DNA from: Gimesia algae
GTDB lineage: Bacteria > Planctomycetota > Planctomycetia > Planctomycetales > Planctomycetaceae
Direction of reading: 5' to 3'
Assembly (NCBI RefSeq): GCF_007746795.1
Contig: NZ_CP036343.1
Coordinates: 6,462,357 to 6,526,356 of the forward strand
Length of the DNA stretch: 64,000 nucleotides
A model generated the notes under the pieces. It had not been told where the DNA came from. It ran no database searches and saw nothing but the letters and a program-made list of their open reading frames with translations. The position numbers were made by a program, and so were the translations under genes. The stretch's first letter is position 1, and each line of letters begins with the position of its first letter. Below are positions 39,231 through 48,959 of the stretch, piece by piece.

Positions 39231-40379
39231 TTAAATGTGATGAGTGCGATCCGGAGCCGCCGCACATTGAGCCCGCCAGCGCAACCAGTGGTCAGCCAGT
39301 GTAATAGCAATCATTGCTTCGGCGATCGGAACGAAGCGGGGCAGCAGACAGGGATCATGTCGTCCCTTTGTGCGAATCGTCGTCGCCTCTCCCTGACTGG
39401 TGACCGTCGGTTGTTCGATCAGCAGACTGCTGGTCGGTTTGACGGCTGCACGAAAGACAAGAGGTTGTCCGGTGGAGATCCCACCCAGGTTGCCTCCATG
39501 ACGATTCGTATCCGTCGCAATCACAGGTGTATCACTTTCGGCACTGGTCTCCGCCACAAAGTGATCGTTATTTTCACTGCCACGCATGGTCGCACAGCCA
39601 AATCCTGAGCCATATTCAACTCCCAGAACTGCGGGAATGCTGAACAGGGCTTTGGCGATATCCGCTTTCAGTTTGTCGAAAACCGGTTCACCCAGACCAG
39701 CGGGAATATTGATGGCGGCAATTTCTGCTACGCCACCAATGGAATCGCCGTCTTTTCGGACAGTATCGATGAAGTCAAACATCTGACGCGCCAGGTCATG
39801 ATCGGGGCAGCGGACCGGGTTCAAACTGCCGTCGGAAAATGTTTCGACCTGCGCTGCCGTAATCGAAGTCGGATCGGAAATCTCGGCCTTGAGATGTCCG
39901 ACCTGAGTCACATAACCGATGACGCGTCCACCGAATGCTGCGTCCAGAATTTTCTTGGCGACAACACCGGCTGCAACACGCACATTCGTTTCTCGTGCAC
40001 TGGAGCGGCCACCGCCACGGTAATCACGGAAGCCGTATTTCACATCGTAGGTGTAGTCAGCATGACCGGGGCGATATTTGTCTTTAATATCGCTATAGTC
40101 TTTACTGCGCTGATCTTCATTTCGGATGAGAATTGCCAGGCTGGTTCCCGTTGTGATTCCCTCAAAAACACCGGAGAGAATTTCAGGATGGTCCGCTTCT
40201 TTGCGCTGTGTGACAATCTTGCTTTGTCCCGGTTTGCGACGATTAAGATCAACTAATAGATCTTCCACGCTGATTGGAATCCCCGGTGGAACGCCATCAA
40301 TAATCACGACATTGCCCGGACCGTGGCTTTCGCCTGCTGTAGTGATCCGAAATGATTGTCCAAAACTGTTTCCTGCCAT
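39231..40379 (-). CDS. aroC: Chorismate synthase
   Basis: The last step of the shikimate pathway, converting EPSP to chorismate with reduced FMN. The 382-residue protein has GESHGPGNVVIIDGVPPGIP near the start, DYRGGGRSSARET, RCPDHDLA, GEPVFDKL and DTNRHGGNLGGISTGQPL, all AroC signatures. Normal length. Confidence 0.97.
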   Translation of the reverse strand: MAGNSFGQSFRITTAGESHGPGNVVIIDGVPPGIPISVEDLLVDLNRRKPGQSKIVTQRKEADHPEILSGVFEGITTGTSLAILIRNEDQRSKDYSDIKDKYRPGHADYTYDVKYGFRDYRGGGRSSARETNVRVAAGVVAKKILDAAFGGRVIGYVTQVGHLKAEISDPTSITAAQVETFSDGSLNPVRCPDHDLARQMFDFIDTVRKDGDSIGGVAEIAAINIPAGLGEPVFDKLKADIAKALFSIPAVLGVEYGSGFGCATMRGSENNDHFVAETSAESDTPVIATDTNRHGGNLGGISTGQPLVFRAAVKPTSSLLIEQPTVTSQGEATTIRTKGRHDPCLLPRFVPIAEAMIAITLADHWLRWRAQCAAAPDRTHHI

Positions 40380-40602
40380 ATCCTGATTGTAGCGGGACTT
40401 CGGGGAAATTCATCCTTCCCGGCTGTCTTCAGAGTATGAATTCAGCGAGAAGGTAGGAATTGTTCCGAATATTCCCGCTTCAAACCTGCAGGAATCGGGG
40501 AGGCCCGCTAAAATACCCGGTCTAAACAGGGCTCCCAAATCCAACTCCTGTTTAAATGTATCGAACCAGCAGACTCGGCTTTTGACCAGAACAGAAAGAT
40601 AG

Positions 40603-41361
40603 TTGACCGTGTCGACACAGCCACCCCAGCAATTTCAGACGCCTCCCGTTTCAGGCTGTATGATTCTGAGCCTTATGATTTTCATGGGCTGCATGCTGCC
40701 TCTGATCTTTGTCGATCTGGCTGAGACGGCCCTGCGAAATCTGCACCTCAGCCCACAGGCTGCTATCCTGGTTCTATTTGGGATGATCTTCGGCTCTCTG
40801 ATTAACTTCCCCATCGCGAGGTATCCCCTCAATCGGGAAGTCAATGTTCCCGTATTTGAATCCCTGGCTGGAATGCAGTTGATGCCGAAAATGCAGCGTT
40901 TGCGACAGGAAGCAATTATTGCCGTAAATCTGGGTGGCTGCGTAATTCCGGTTTTACTGGCGATCTGGCTCTCTCGATTTATCATCGGGGGTGGCATCAC
41001 TCCCATCCTGGTGACATGTGTCGGAATCTGCCTGAATACGGTGGTCTGTTATCGCACCTCACGGCTGGTTCCTGGAATGGGTATTGCGATGCCGGTCTTT
41101 ATTCCGCCTCTGGTGTCGGTGATCGCAACGATCCTTGGCTTTGGGATCATCGGACCACTGACCGGCAATGCGGGCATGGATTATGAGGCATTGTATGCAC
41201 CGATTGCTTTTGTGATCGGAATTTCCGGCCCGCTGATTGGAGCCGACCTGTTTCACTGGAATGACTTCAAAAAACTGGATTCCCCGTCGATCAGCATCGG
41301 TGGTGCGGGAACCTGGGATGGAATTGTGCTCTCGGGCATGATCGCAGCACTCATTGTTTGA
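40603..41361 (+). CDS. DUF1614 membrane protein
   Basis: A 252-residue protein from GTG at 40603. About six membrane segments are visible, with AIIAVNLGGCVIPVLLAIWL, GPLIGADLFHWNDF and GGAGTWDGIVLSGMIAALI, the DUF1614 pattern. The family's function is unknown. The last 11 bp overlap the convergent thioredoxin-like gene. Confidence 0.88.
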   Translation: MTVSTQPPQQFQTPPVSGCMILSLMIFMGCMLPLIFVDLAETALRNLHLSPQAAILVLFGMIFGSLINFPIARYPLNREVNVPVFESLAGMQLMPKMQRLRQEAIIAVNLGGCVIPVLLAIWLSRFIIGGGITPILVTCVGICLNTVVCYRTSRLVPGMGIAMPVFIPPLVSVIATILGFGIIGPLTGNAGMDYEALYAPIAFVIGISGPLIGADLFHWNDFKKLDSPSISIGGAGTWDGIVLSGMIAALIV

Positions 41362-41989
41362 GTGTGTCTGTTTTCAACAGGCTTTCCACCAAGGGGATCA
41401 CATCCCGTTTGTAAGTGTATCCTTCCTTACCATACTCGCGACGTTCATTATCAAAGCGTTTTGCCAGTTTACCCTGCCGATCATAGACGTAGGTAGCAGG
41501 CATTGAGGCCAGATCCAGGGTGGGAAACAATTCTTCCGCAGGGACATTACTGATGATATTCGTCATTGAGGCCTTTTGTTCTGCGAGAAACTTTTCGACA
41601 GGCTTTCTATAATATTCGGGTGGATAATTCTTGCCCCCGAAGTAATCACAATTGAAGGAAACACAAAGCACTTCTTTCGGGTACAGTTTCTGTAAAGCGA
41701 CAAGCTCCGGAAATTCACGCAGGCAGGGAGGACAGGATGTTGACCAGAGATCAACGACGACAATTTTCCCCTGATTGTCGGCAACCAGCTGCTCAACAAA
41801 TCGCCAGTCAGCAATTTTCAGCGAGAGATTCTCAACAGAACCTGTGTTCACAGTGCCCGCCCCTTTTTGATCCAGCGTCTCAGGCTGGCAGCCCGAATGC
41901 AGAATGAAAAGTGTCGCAGTAATCAGCGCGTGCAGGATTCGCTTTTTTTGAAAAAAGATTGTGAATGTTTGTCGTAAATTAAACTTCAT
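41351..41989 (-). CDS. TlpA-like exported thioredoxin-family protein
   Basis: A 212-residue protein with an N-terminal hydrophobic segment ending ILHSGCQPE, a possible lipobox-like Cys (the -3 residue is His, so lipidation is uncertain). STSCPPCLREFPEL carries the CxxC redox centre, here CPPC. CVSFNCDYFGGKNYPPEYY and MPATYVYDRQGKLAKRF complete the redoxin fold. It probably reduces disulfides in the periplasm. It overlaps the end of the convergent DUF1614 gene. Confidence 0.9.
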   Translation of the reverse strand: MKFNLRQTFTIFFQKKRILHALITATLFILHSGCQPETLDQKGAGTVNTGSVENLSLKIADWRFVEQLVADNQGKIVVVDLWSTSCPPCLREFPELVALQKLYPKEVLCVSFNCDYFGGKNYPPEYYRKPVEKFLAEQKASMTNIISNVPAEELFPTLDLASMPATYVYDRQGKLAKRFDNERREYGKEGYTYKRDVIPLVESLLKTDTLKQ

Positions 41990-42208
41990 TCTCTTGGTAC
42001 TCTGCCATAGAAAGCTTTACACTCTAGTCTATTCTCTTAGTTTACTATACCGTCTTGGAAACGAATAGATTAGAACAAACGACGTAACATTGAAGCAGGA
42101 TTGTCTCTAAATACATCAATTGAATTCGATTTCCCAAAATTCGATTACCCAAAATGTGGTGAACGTTTCAGAACATCCGCGTCCATTTCTGAAGGAAAGT
42201 AGAACCTG

Positions 42209-43012
42209 TTGGTCTGGTGGCATTATCTATTACTGGCAGGCGTTGGCTGTATCGCTGGCATCCTGAATGTTCTGGCAGGCGGTGGTTCACTCATCCTGAT
42301 GCCCGTCATGGTGTTTCTGGATATACCCGGTGCCGTCACCAATGGAACGGTCCGTATCGCTATTTTGGGTCAGAACCTGACTGCGATCGCTGGTTTTAAA
42401 CAAAAGGGATTCTCCGATTACCGCCTTAGCCTGACCCTGGCACTGTGCGCGCTGCCGGGCACTGTCATTGGAGCTTTTTTAGGCACAAAACTCAGCAATG
42501 CCTGGTTTAATCGCGTTCTGGCAATTGTCATGCTGGGAGTTCTGGTGACAATGATTTTTGGTAATCGAAAAAAGAAAAAGCCGAAACAGAACGAGGAAGA
42601 AAACTCGACCGGTTCTGAGGGCCTTGAGAATCTTTCCGAAGGCACCGTTTCTGAAAAACCTGTGCCAGTCACCGCATATCTGCTTATGGTTCTGGCAGGC
42701 TTTTATGGCGGGTTTATTCAGGCGGGTGTCGGCTTTATCCTGATTGCAATTATCCATAATGTGATGAATATCGATTTATTACGAACGAACATGCATAAGG
42801 TGTTTATCGTAGCCCTTTATACGGTAGCAGCAATCGGAATCTTTGCATGGCAGGGTCAGGTTCTGTGGGGCACCGGACTGATTCTGATGATCGGGATGTC
42901 AGTGGGGGGGTGGATCGGATCTAACCTGGCAGTCAGAAAAGGGGATGCCTTCATCCGCATAGTTTTATATATTGCTCTTGTCTGCATGTCGATCAAGCTA
43001 CTATTCATGTAA
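42209..43012 (+). CDS. TauE/SafE-family anion exporter
   Basis: A 267-residue membrane protein starting with TTG at 42209 behind GAAGGAAAG. The two halves share the family pattern (GCIAGILNVLAGGGSLILMP near the start and GFYGGFIQAGVGFILIAI in the second half), with about eight membrane segments and a Lys/Glu-rich loop in the middle. TauE/SafE proteins move sulfite, sulfonates or other small anions. No sulfur-metabolism neighbour is present, so the substrate is open. Confidence 0.9.
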   Translation: MVWWHYLLLAGVGCIAGILNVLAGGGSLILMPVMVFLDIPGAVTNGTVRIAILGQNLTAIAGFKQKGFSDYRLSLTLALCALPGTVIGAFLGTKLSNAWFNRVLAIVMLGVLVTMIFGNRKKKKPKQNEEENSTGSEGLENLSEGTVSEKPVPVTAYLLMVLAGFYGGFIQAGVGFILIAIIHNVMNIDLLRTNMHKVFIVALYTVAAIGIFAWQGQVLWGTGLILMIGMSVGGWIGSNLAVRKGDAFIRIVLYIALVCMSIKLLFM

Positions 43013-43066
43013 CAGCAATCGTTCATTTGTAGATGATCCTCTTTTTCAGATCATAAAACGTAACGA

Positions 43067-44035
43067 ATGACCATGAAACGGGTACTTATGTTGTGGCAAC
43101 TGAAACAAACGCTAGTTTTTCTGTCCCTGCTGATCCTGGCGGGAGCGGTTTCTCTGACGAACAGCAAAGCAGAAGAAACTGAAAACAAAACCACATTTGA
43201 AGCCAAACGCTCATTTGAATATCTGAATAGAATCTGTCGCCTCAAGTCACGAATCAGTGGCTCTCCCGGCATGGCGGCTCAGCAGAAACTCATCCTGGAC
43301 CATTTCAAGGAACTGAAAGCAAAAGTCCAGTTCCAGTCCTTTGATGCACCGCACCCCATTACCGGAAATCCGGTGCGGATGAACAACATGATAGTCAGCT
43401 GGAATCCAGAAGCCAAAAAACGCATCCTGCTGGCCTGCCACTATGACACCAGGCCATTTCCAGACCGCGATCGAAATCAACCACAGGGCTTATTCATCGG
43501 GGCAAACGATGGAGGAAGCGGTGTCGCCTTTCTGATGGAACTGGGAAATGTGATGTCGACACTGAAAGTCAGTCATGGCTACGGAGTCGATTTCGTATTC
43601 TTTGATGGTGAAGAGTTGGTCTACCGTCAGAATGACCCTTATTTTCTGGGTTCGAAATATTTTGCCCAGCAGTACAAAAATGAACCGCCTGAATTCGAAT
43701 ATGTATACGGGGTTCTGCTGGATATGATTGCCGACAGAAACATGGGAATCTACATGGAAAAAAACAGCCTGAAGTATGCACCTCAGTTAACGCGCAGCAT
43801 CTGGGAAGCAGCCAGGAAAACCGGGGTGCGGGAGTTTATTCCTCAGGCCAAGTATGAAATCCGGGATGACCATCTCCCTCTGAATGAAATCGCCGGAATC
43901 CCCACATGCGATATTATCGATTTTGATTACCCGGTCTGGCATACGACGCGCGATATTCCCCGCTACTGTTCAGGAGCCAGTCTGGCAAAAGTAGGGACCG
44001 TACTTATCTACTGGCTGCAGAATCTACCTGAATGA
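43067..44035 (+). CDS. Exported M28-family peptidase / glutaminyl cyclase-like
   Basis: A 322-residue protein with an N-terminal hydrophobic segment (residues about 16-33). Zinc ligands are visible in LACHYDTRPFPD (His and Asp), IGANDGGSGVAFL, FFDGEELVYR (catalytic Glu) and DDHLPLNE. The arrangement resembles bacterial M28 and secreted glutaminyl-peptide cyclotransferases, which share the same fold. Which activity it has cannot be told from sequence alone. Confidence 0.88.
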   Translation: MTMKRVLMLWQLKQTLVFLSLLILAGAVSLTNSKAEETENKTTFEAKRSFEYLNRICRLKSRISGSPGMAAQQKLILDHFKELKAKVQFQSFDAPHPITGNPVRMNNMIVSWNPEAKKRILLACHYDTRPFPDRDRNQPQGLFIGANDGGSGVAFLMELGNVMSTLKVSHGYGVDFVFFDGEELVYRQNDPYFLGSKYFAQQYKNEPPEFEYVYGVLLDMIADRNMGIYMEKNSLKYAPQLTRSIWEAARKTGVREFIPQAKYEIRDDHLPLNEIAGIPTCDIIDFDYPVWHTTRDIPRYCSGASLAKVGTVLIYWLQNLPE

Positions 44036-44104
44036 TCGAACCATTCCCATCTATCCGTTGCCTGATTCAGTAATTAACACCCACTTCGAAATGGAATCAA
44101 AGGC

Positions 44105-45454
44105 ATGATTGATTCACTGCTCTTACATCGTGTGCAGTTCGCATTTACGGTCTCATTTCATTATCTGTTTCCCCAGTTAACCATGGGGCTGGCCCTCTTG
44201 ATTTTCATCCTCAAATGTATGGGATTAAGAGGACATACCTGGGCCGATGCTGCAGCCAGATTCTGGTTAAAAATCTTTGGCCTCACATTTTTGATGGGTG
44301 TTGTCACAGGCATTCCACTGGAGTTTCAATTTGGGACCAACTGGGCACAGCTAGTAAAAATGACAGGTTCGATCCTGGGACAAACTCTGGCAATGGAAGG
44401 GATCTTTGCTTTTTTCCTCGAATCAACGTTTCTTTATCTCCTCATTTTTGGAGAAAAGAAAATGGGGAAACGTACGCATTGCCTGGTTTCCTTCCTGTTA
44501 CTGGCAGGCACATGGCTCAGTGGCTATTTCATCATTTGCACGAACGCATTCATGCAACATCCGGTAGGTTACCGAATCGGAGAGGATGGCGTGTATCAGT
44601 TGACTAGTATCTGGGCATTACTCAGCAATCCCTGGGCGCTCAAACAATATCTGCATACGATGACAGGCGCCGTCATTACCGGCTGTTTCACGATGGCATC
44701 GATTGCCGCCTTTCATCTGCTGAAACAGCAGCATCAGGACATCTCCCGCCGCTATCTGTCTGTTGCGGTCCTGGTCGGTTTTCCCGCCAGTATGATCGCA
44801 GCCATGCCTACCGGTGACTGGGAAGCCAAACAGGTGCAGCAGCATCAGCCTGTCAAATTCGCAGCGATGGAAGGTCACTTTCATACAGAGGATGGGGCCG
44901 GCCTGATTATTCTCGGCCAACCCAACCTCCAGGAAATGAAAATTGATAACCCAATCATCATTCCCAAAGCACTCTCCTTTCTGACCCACGCCAGCTGGGA
45001 TGCACGGGTGAAAGGGTTAACCGAATACGATCGTGATCTCTGGCCTGACAACATTGAACTGTTGTATTTTTCCTATCACATCATGGCGGGTCTGGGTACG
45101 CTGTTTATCGCGCTGATGGGGGTCAGTCTGCTGCTCGTGTGGAAAGGAAAACTACACACCAACCGCTTCATCCTCTGGCTGCTGATGCTTTCCCTGCCCT
45201 TCCCATTTATTGCGAATACCGCCGGCTGGTTTACAACAGAAATCGGGCGTCAACCCTGGTTGATTTATGGTTTGATGAAGACGGCTGATGGCGCATCGAA
45301 AAATATTTCACAGGGGAATGTCATGTTTACTCTGCTTGGATTTATGGGACTTTATCTGTTGCTGTCCGTTTTATATTTCTTTCTGGCAACACGCATCATC
45401 GGCCAGGGACCTGAACTCATCAATCCACCAGAAACCAAAGCCGAGGGAGCATAA
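44105..45454 (+). CDS. cydA: Cytochrome bd-type quinol oxidase subunit I
   Basis: A 449-residue membrane protein. His19 in LHRVQFAFTVSFHYLFPQLT corresponds to the heme b595 ligand His19 of E. coli CydA. GNWAQLVK-like NWAQLVKMTGSILGQTLAME and GWFTTEIGRQPW are conserved. At 449 residues it is shorter than E. coli CydA (about 520), which indicates a short Q-loop form. It makes a high-affinity terminal oxidase with the next gene. The stop is 4 bp before the cydB start. Confidence 0.94.
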   Translation: MIDSLLLHRVQFAFTVSFHYLFPQLTMGLALLIFILKCMGLRGHTWADAAARFWLKIFGLTFLMGVVTGIPLEFQFGTNWAQLVKMTGSILGQTLAMEGIFAFFLESTFLYLLIFGEKKMGKRTHCLVSFLLLAGTWLSGYFIICTNAFMQHPVGYRIGEDGVYQLTSIWALLSNPWALKQYLHTMTGAVITGCFTMASIAAFHLLKQQHQDISRRYLSVAVLVGFPASMIAAMPTGDWEAKQVQQHQPVKFAAMEGHFHTEDGAGLIILGQPNLQEMKIDNPIIIPKALSFLTHASWDARVKGLTEYDRDLWPDNIELLYFSYHIMAGLGTLFIALMGVSLLLVWKGKLHTNRFILWLLMLSLPFPFIANTAGWFTTEIGRQPWLIYGLMKTADGASKNISQGNVMFTLLGFMGLYLLLSVLYFFLATRIIGQGPELINPPETKAEGA

Positions 45455-45458
45455 TAAT

Positions 45459-46499
45459 ATGGAAACCGTCTGGTTGGTCCTGCTGGTTTTGATGATTGCG
45501 ACTTACATTGTCCTCGATGGTTTTGATCTGGGGGTAGGAGTCCTGCATTTGCTGATTGCCCGCGATCGCGCGGAGCAGAAACAGATTCTGCAGTCGATCG
45601 CTCCTGTCTGGGATGGGAATGAAGTCTGGCTGATTGCCGCTGGTGGCACGATGATGATGGCATTTCCCGGATTTCTCAGCGCCATGTTCAGCGGATTTTA
45701 TCTGCCTTTAACCATGGTTGTCTGGCTGCTGATTTTCAGGGCGATCAGTATCGAGTTACCCCATTATCTCTCAGATTCCCTCTGGATTCATTTCTGGAAT
45801 CTGATGCTGTTCATTTCCAGTGGACTAATGATCATAATCCTGGGGGCGGCCATGGCCAATATTTATCGAGGCGTCCCACTGGATGCGAATGGCACTTTCT
45901 TTGAACCCTTATGGACGAATTTTCGCATCGGACCGCAGACGGGTATTCTAGACTGGTACACAATCCTGAGTGGTGTGACCTCTGCGATGTTCCTCCTCCA
46001 CCACGGTGCGCTCTGGCTGACGGCAAAAACGGACGGAAGAGTCCAGGAACAATCGCGTCAGGCAGCTGTGTGGCTCTGGCTCGGTTCGATCGGCCTGACC
46101 ATTATCGTTTTTATTGCCAGCTGGTTGGTACAACCCCTCGCCCGAGTCAGTTTTTCAGACAGTTCCTGGAAAATCATCCTGCCATTGACGGCGGCCCTTT
46201 CGCTGATTGCATCGGGTTATCTCCGCTGGAAAAATAAAAACATGCTGGCATTTCTGAGTTCGGGACTGTTTATTTACCTCGTAATTTTCACAGGTGCCGC
46301 CGCCATCTATCCAAATATCCTGCCTGGCTTAAACCCCGACTATCATCTGACGATCTACAATACTTCGCCTGGACCGGAAAAACTAACGACGACGTTGTAC
46401 TGGTGGGTTCCCGGTATTCTGCTGGTAGGCGTTTATTTCACCATTCTGTTTCGGTCCCTGCCTGCCGTAATTTCTGCTAACTCAGATGAAGAACATTAG
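45459..46499 (+). CDS. cydB: Cytochrome bd-type quinol oxidase subunit II
   Basis: A 346-residue membrane protein starting METVWLVLLVLMIATYIVLD then GFDLGVG at the ATG at 45459, preceded by GAGGGAG. IAPVWDGNEVWLIAAGGTMM and GFLSAMFSGFYLPL are CydB hallmarks. No small CydX or assembly genes (cydCD) follow in the window. Confidence 0.94.
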   Translation: METVWLVLLVLMIATYIVLDGFDLGVGVLHLLIARDRAEQKQILQSIAPVWDGNEVWLIAAGGTMMMAFPGFLSAMFSGFYLPLTMVVWLLIFRAISIELPHYLSDSLWIHFWNLMLFISSGLMIIILGAAMANIYRGVPLDANGTFFEPLWTNFRIGPQTGILDWYTILSGVTSAMFLLHHGALWLTAKTDGRVQEQSRQAAVWLWLGSIGLTIIVFIASWLVQPLARVSFSDSSWKIILPLTAALSLIASGYLRWKNKNMLAFLSSGLFIYLVIFTGAAAIYPNILPGLNPDYHLTIYNTSPGPEKLTTTLYWWVPGILLVGVYFTILFRSLPAVISANSDEEH

Positions 46500-46792
46500 A
46501 CTGTGTCCCGTTTTACTATAGCGTCTCCAGGTCTATTTGAACCGAGTGTATTAGATTGAGAGGTGTTATGGTTAAATGTGATGCGCTCTCGGGCCGGCGT
46601 CTGTTGAGTGTTGAGAAAAAGCACCATACCCGACCATTCATATCTGTATCCCCCAATATGAAGGATTTCTGGAAATGTAAAGAAACCGCTCTGTTCCTGC
46701 CTCTTATTCCGTCTGCAAAATAAATTCCATCACACACGTTTCATCTGAAACTGAATTTGTTAGACTGAAAATGAGAGGACTCGAAGTTTGAA

Positions 46793-47311
46793 ATGTTAAC
46801 ATTTCAACAGACAAAGGGATTCCCCCCACCATCACTCAAGGACGCAGTAATAGTGACAGATACGATCCCAGGCATAATCGTTGGTACACTTCTTGTGCTA
46901 TTTGGAGCAGGGCTGATCCAATTGCATCGTACCTCCTGGTTCCATCGACAGCATGACGATGAACTGGCGGACGATGATTACCAGTTTTTCTCTAAACAGT
47001 ACCGGCGACGGATGCAAACCTCGAGCCTGCTGATTGTAATCGGCTTTCTGATTGTGATCGGTGATTCACCCTATATGCCCTGGAAAACCTCTCCCGGATT
47101 ATTCGCAGCGTATTGGGGAGGGATCCTGCTGATCGCATTCTGGGTGATCCTGAGTGCGATCAGTGATATGAGTGCCTCCCGCATTCGATCAACACACCTG
47201 ATTTCACGCGTTCACAATCAACAGCGACTGCTGGAAAAAGAACTTTTGGAACTGCGTAAGAACCATCAGAAGTCAGTGGACGAGGATTCGTCGTCCGACC
47301 AGGAGAATTGA
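46793..47311 (+). CDS. Hypothetical membrane protein
   Basis: A 172-residue protein with hydrophobic segments at about residues 27-45, 79-93 and 105-125 and a charged coiled-coil-like C-terminus (RVHNQQRLLEKELLELRKNH). A polar stretch (HRQHDDELADDDYQFFSKQY) lies between the first two segments. No known family is recognised. The start at 46793 has weak support; internal methionines are possible. Confidence 0.6.
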   Translation: MLTFQQTKGFPPPSLKDAVIVTDTIPGIIVGTLLVLFGAGLIQLHRTSWFHRQHDDELADDDYQFFSKQYRRRMQTSSLLIVIGFLIVIGDSPYMPWKTSPGLFAAYWGGILLIAFWVILSAISDMSASRIRSTHLISRVHNQQRLLEKELLELRKNHQKSVDEDSSSDQEN

Positions 47312-47332
47312 TGCCTCTTAAAGACAGGGAGT

Positions 47333-48496
47333 TCAGGAGGCCACACGTGCTTTCTGCACCAGTGATTCAGAGGGTAATCTCTCGTATCCGAACATCTCGA
47401 ATGCTTTCTGCCAGCGTTCGTAGATTTTTTTCTCCTGTGCGGCATCCATTTCGTATTTGTTTTTCTTGTAGGATTTCTGATCCTTCAAATACGGCTGCAT
47501 ATTCTCTTCAAGCCCTTCAAAGCCGGAGAGATTCAGACGTTCGTAAACTTTTCTGAGCTCGCCTACCGGATCTTCTTCCAGGTCTTCAAACCGGACTTCA
47601 TGCAACTGGCCTTCGGGTACAGTTTGTCGATCACGCTCATAAACATTCAGGTGATTGACATAAATATTCGACATGTCCTCTTCCAGCTTCTCCATGTCCA
47701 CTGGAGCAAAACCGTTATCACCAAACATTGTTTTCCGCAGGTGCAATGTCGAATTATAAACTTTATAGGGATCCCGATAAATATAAACAAACCGCGCATC
47801 GGGGAACATTTCCAGCAGGAACGGTATCCGGAAAGTATGTGTTGGTGACTTCAACAGAATATGTTTGTTGGCACCGGCTTTAAAAGTCAGCTTCTTCATG
47901 AAATACAGAAACGTCTTTTTCCAGATTGACGTTTCCCGGGGAGTCAACTGATCCAGTTCATAAAAACGGTCATAGACTTCCGGCTGATCGCTGAAACTGA
48001 TCGCCAGGTAAGGTGACATTAAATGCAGCAGCAAGAGTGAAGTCTCATCTTCCTGAGGCAGATCCCAGGTGACCGGCATATTATCCATGGGTCGCTGCTT
48101 GGGAAGTAAATGTTTCACGATGTGTTTCAGAACTGGCTCAGTCAATAGAAAATGGGAGGGAAACAGCATCGCTCCCATATTCGGATAAATGAACTGATCG
48201 TCCTTAGACATCAGATTATGTAGCAATGTCGTCCCACTGCGCCAGTGGCCGATGATAAATACCGGTGGTTCCAGCGGCGTCTTATTGACTTTGCGGCTGT
48301 AGATCAGATTTTCCAGCATCGCAAAAAAAGAATTGGATATACTCACAACGGCCGAAGAGACCAGTCGCCCCAATCCTGACCAGCGAACCTTGGGACCCAT
48401 TCTCATCAGTTTGATAAAATTTGTGAATCCGATTCCAGACCAGACACAAAAAGGGCCTTGAGTCGATCCACTCTTCTTTTCCTGAGGTTTGGTCAT
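47333..48496 (-). CDS. Sulfotransferase-family protein
   Basis: A 387-residue protein from the ATG at 48496, preceded by GGGGAG. PPVFIIGHWRSGTTLLHNLM is the 5'-PAPS-binding loop. A downstream HLMSPYLAISF and RFVYIYRDPYKVYNSTLHLR (3'-phosphate-binding Arg/Ser region) fit a PAPS-dependent sulfotransferase, as does the KSPTHTFRIPFLLEMFPDA stretch. The acceptor could be a polysaccharide or lipid. An in-frame extension to 48547 adds a weak segment and is not used. Confidence 0.88.
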   Translation of the reverse strand: MTKPQEKKSGSTQGPFCVWSGIGFTNFIKLMRMGPKVRWSGLGRLVSSAVVSISNSFFAMLENLIYSRKVNKTPLEPPVFIIGHWRSGTTLLHNLMSKDDQFIYPNMGAMLFPSHFLLTEPVLKHIVKHLLPKQRPMDNMPVTWDLPQEDETSLLLLHLMSPYLAISFSDQPEVYDRFYELDQLTPRETSIWKKTFLYFMKKLTFKAGANKHILLKSPTHTFRIPFLLEMFPDARFVYIYRDPYKVYNSTLHLRKTMFGDNGFAPVDMEKLEEDMSNIYVNHLNVYERDRQTVPEGQLHEVRFEDLEEDPVGELRKVYERLNLSGFEGLEENMQPYLKDQKSYKKNKYEMDAAQEKKIYERWQKAFEMFGYERLPSESLVQKARVAS

Positions 48497-48959
48497 CTGG
48501 GGAGACTGTCCTGCTTTTATCAACACACTACATAGCCCGGCTGGCAAACGAATGCCCGTTTCAGCATGGTTGATTCGTTCAACACTGCTGGAAGGTCAAG
48601 ATTATACTCGATTTGTCTGAGATTGTCTTCGGGCAGGCAGAGTAGAATAGCGGCTATGGGTTTGTTTTTCTACCACAATATCCAAATTTGAACTGATCCG
48701 AATCACCGGACCTATCATGAATTTATTTCGGCATCCCGTGTAGTCAGACTTCGATGAACTCTTTCTGGTTCAACTGGATTACTAAATAGAATGAGCCTGA
48801 CACCGCAAAAGACACGCATTCTTACCCCGTTTAAATTAACTGTTTACCCCCAGTTACACAATTGACATCCGAAAAATTGTTTTATTCCAGGATTACACTC
48901 ATTCGAGATAGTGGAACATTGTATCCATGACTCAATCTGGAGATCGGGGGAGTTTATCT
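48497..48959. other. Intergenic region with a decayed repeat remnant
   Basis: About 460 bp upstream of the sulfotransferase start and beyond the xylB stop. It contains a partial TTTTTCTACCACAATATCC (about 48666-48684) resembling the TACCACGAAAA repeat end, now decayed. I see no gene. Confidence 0.4.

Noticed and set aside
46516-46737. A 73-codon frame on the minus strand after cydB
   Set aside because: No start signal, no domain, and it lies in an ordinary intergenic gap.
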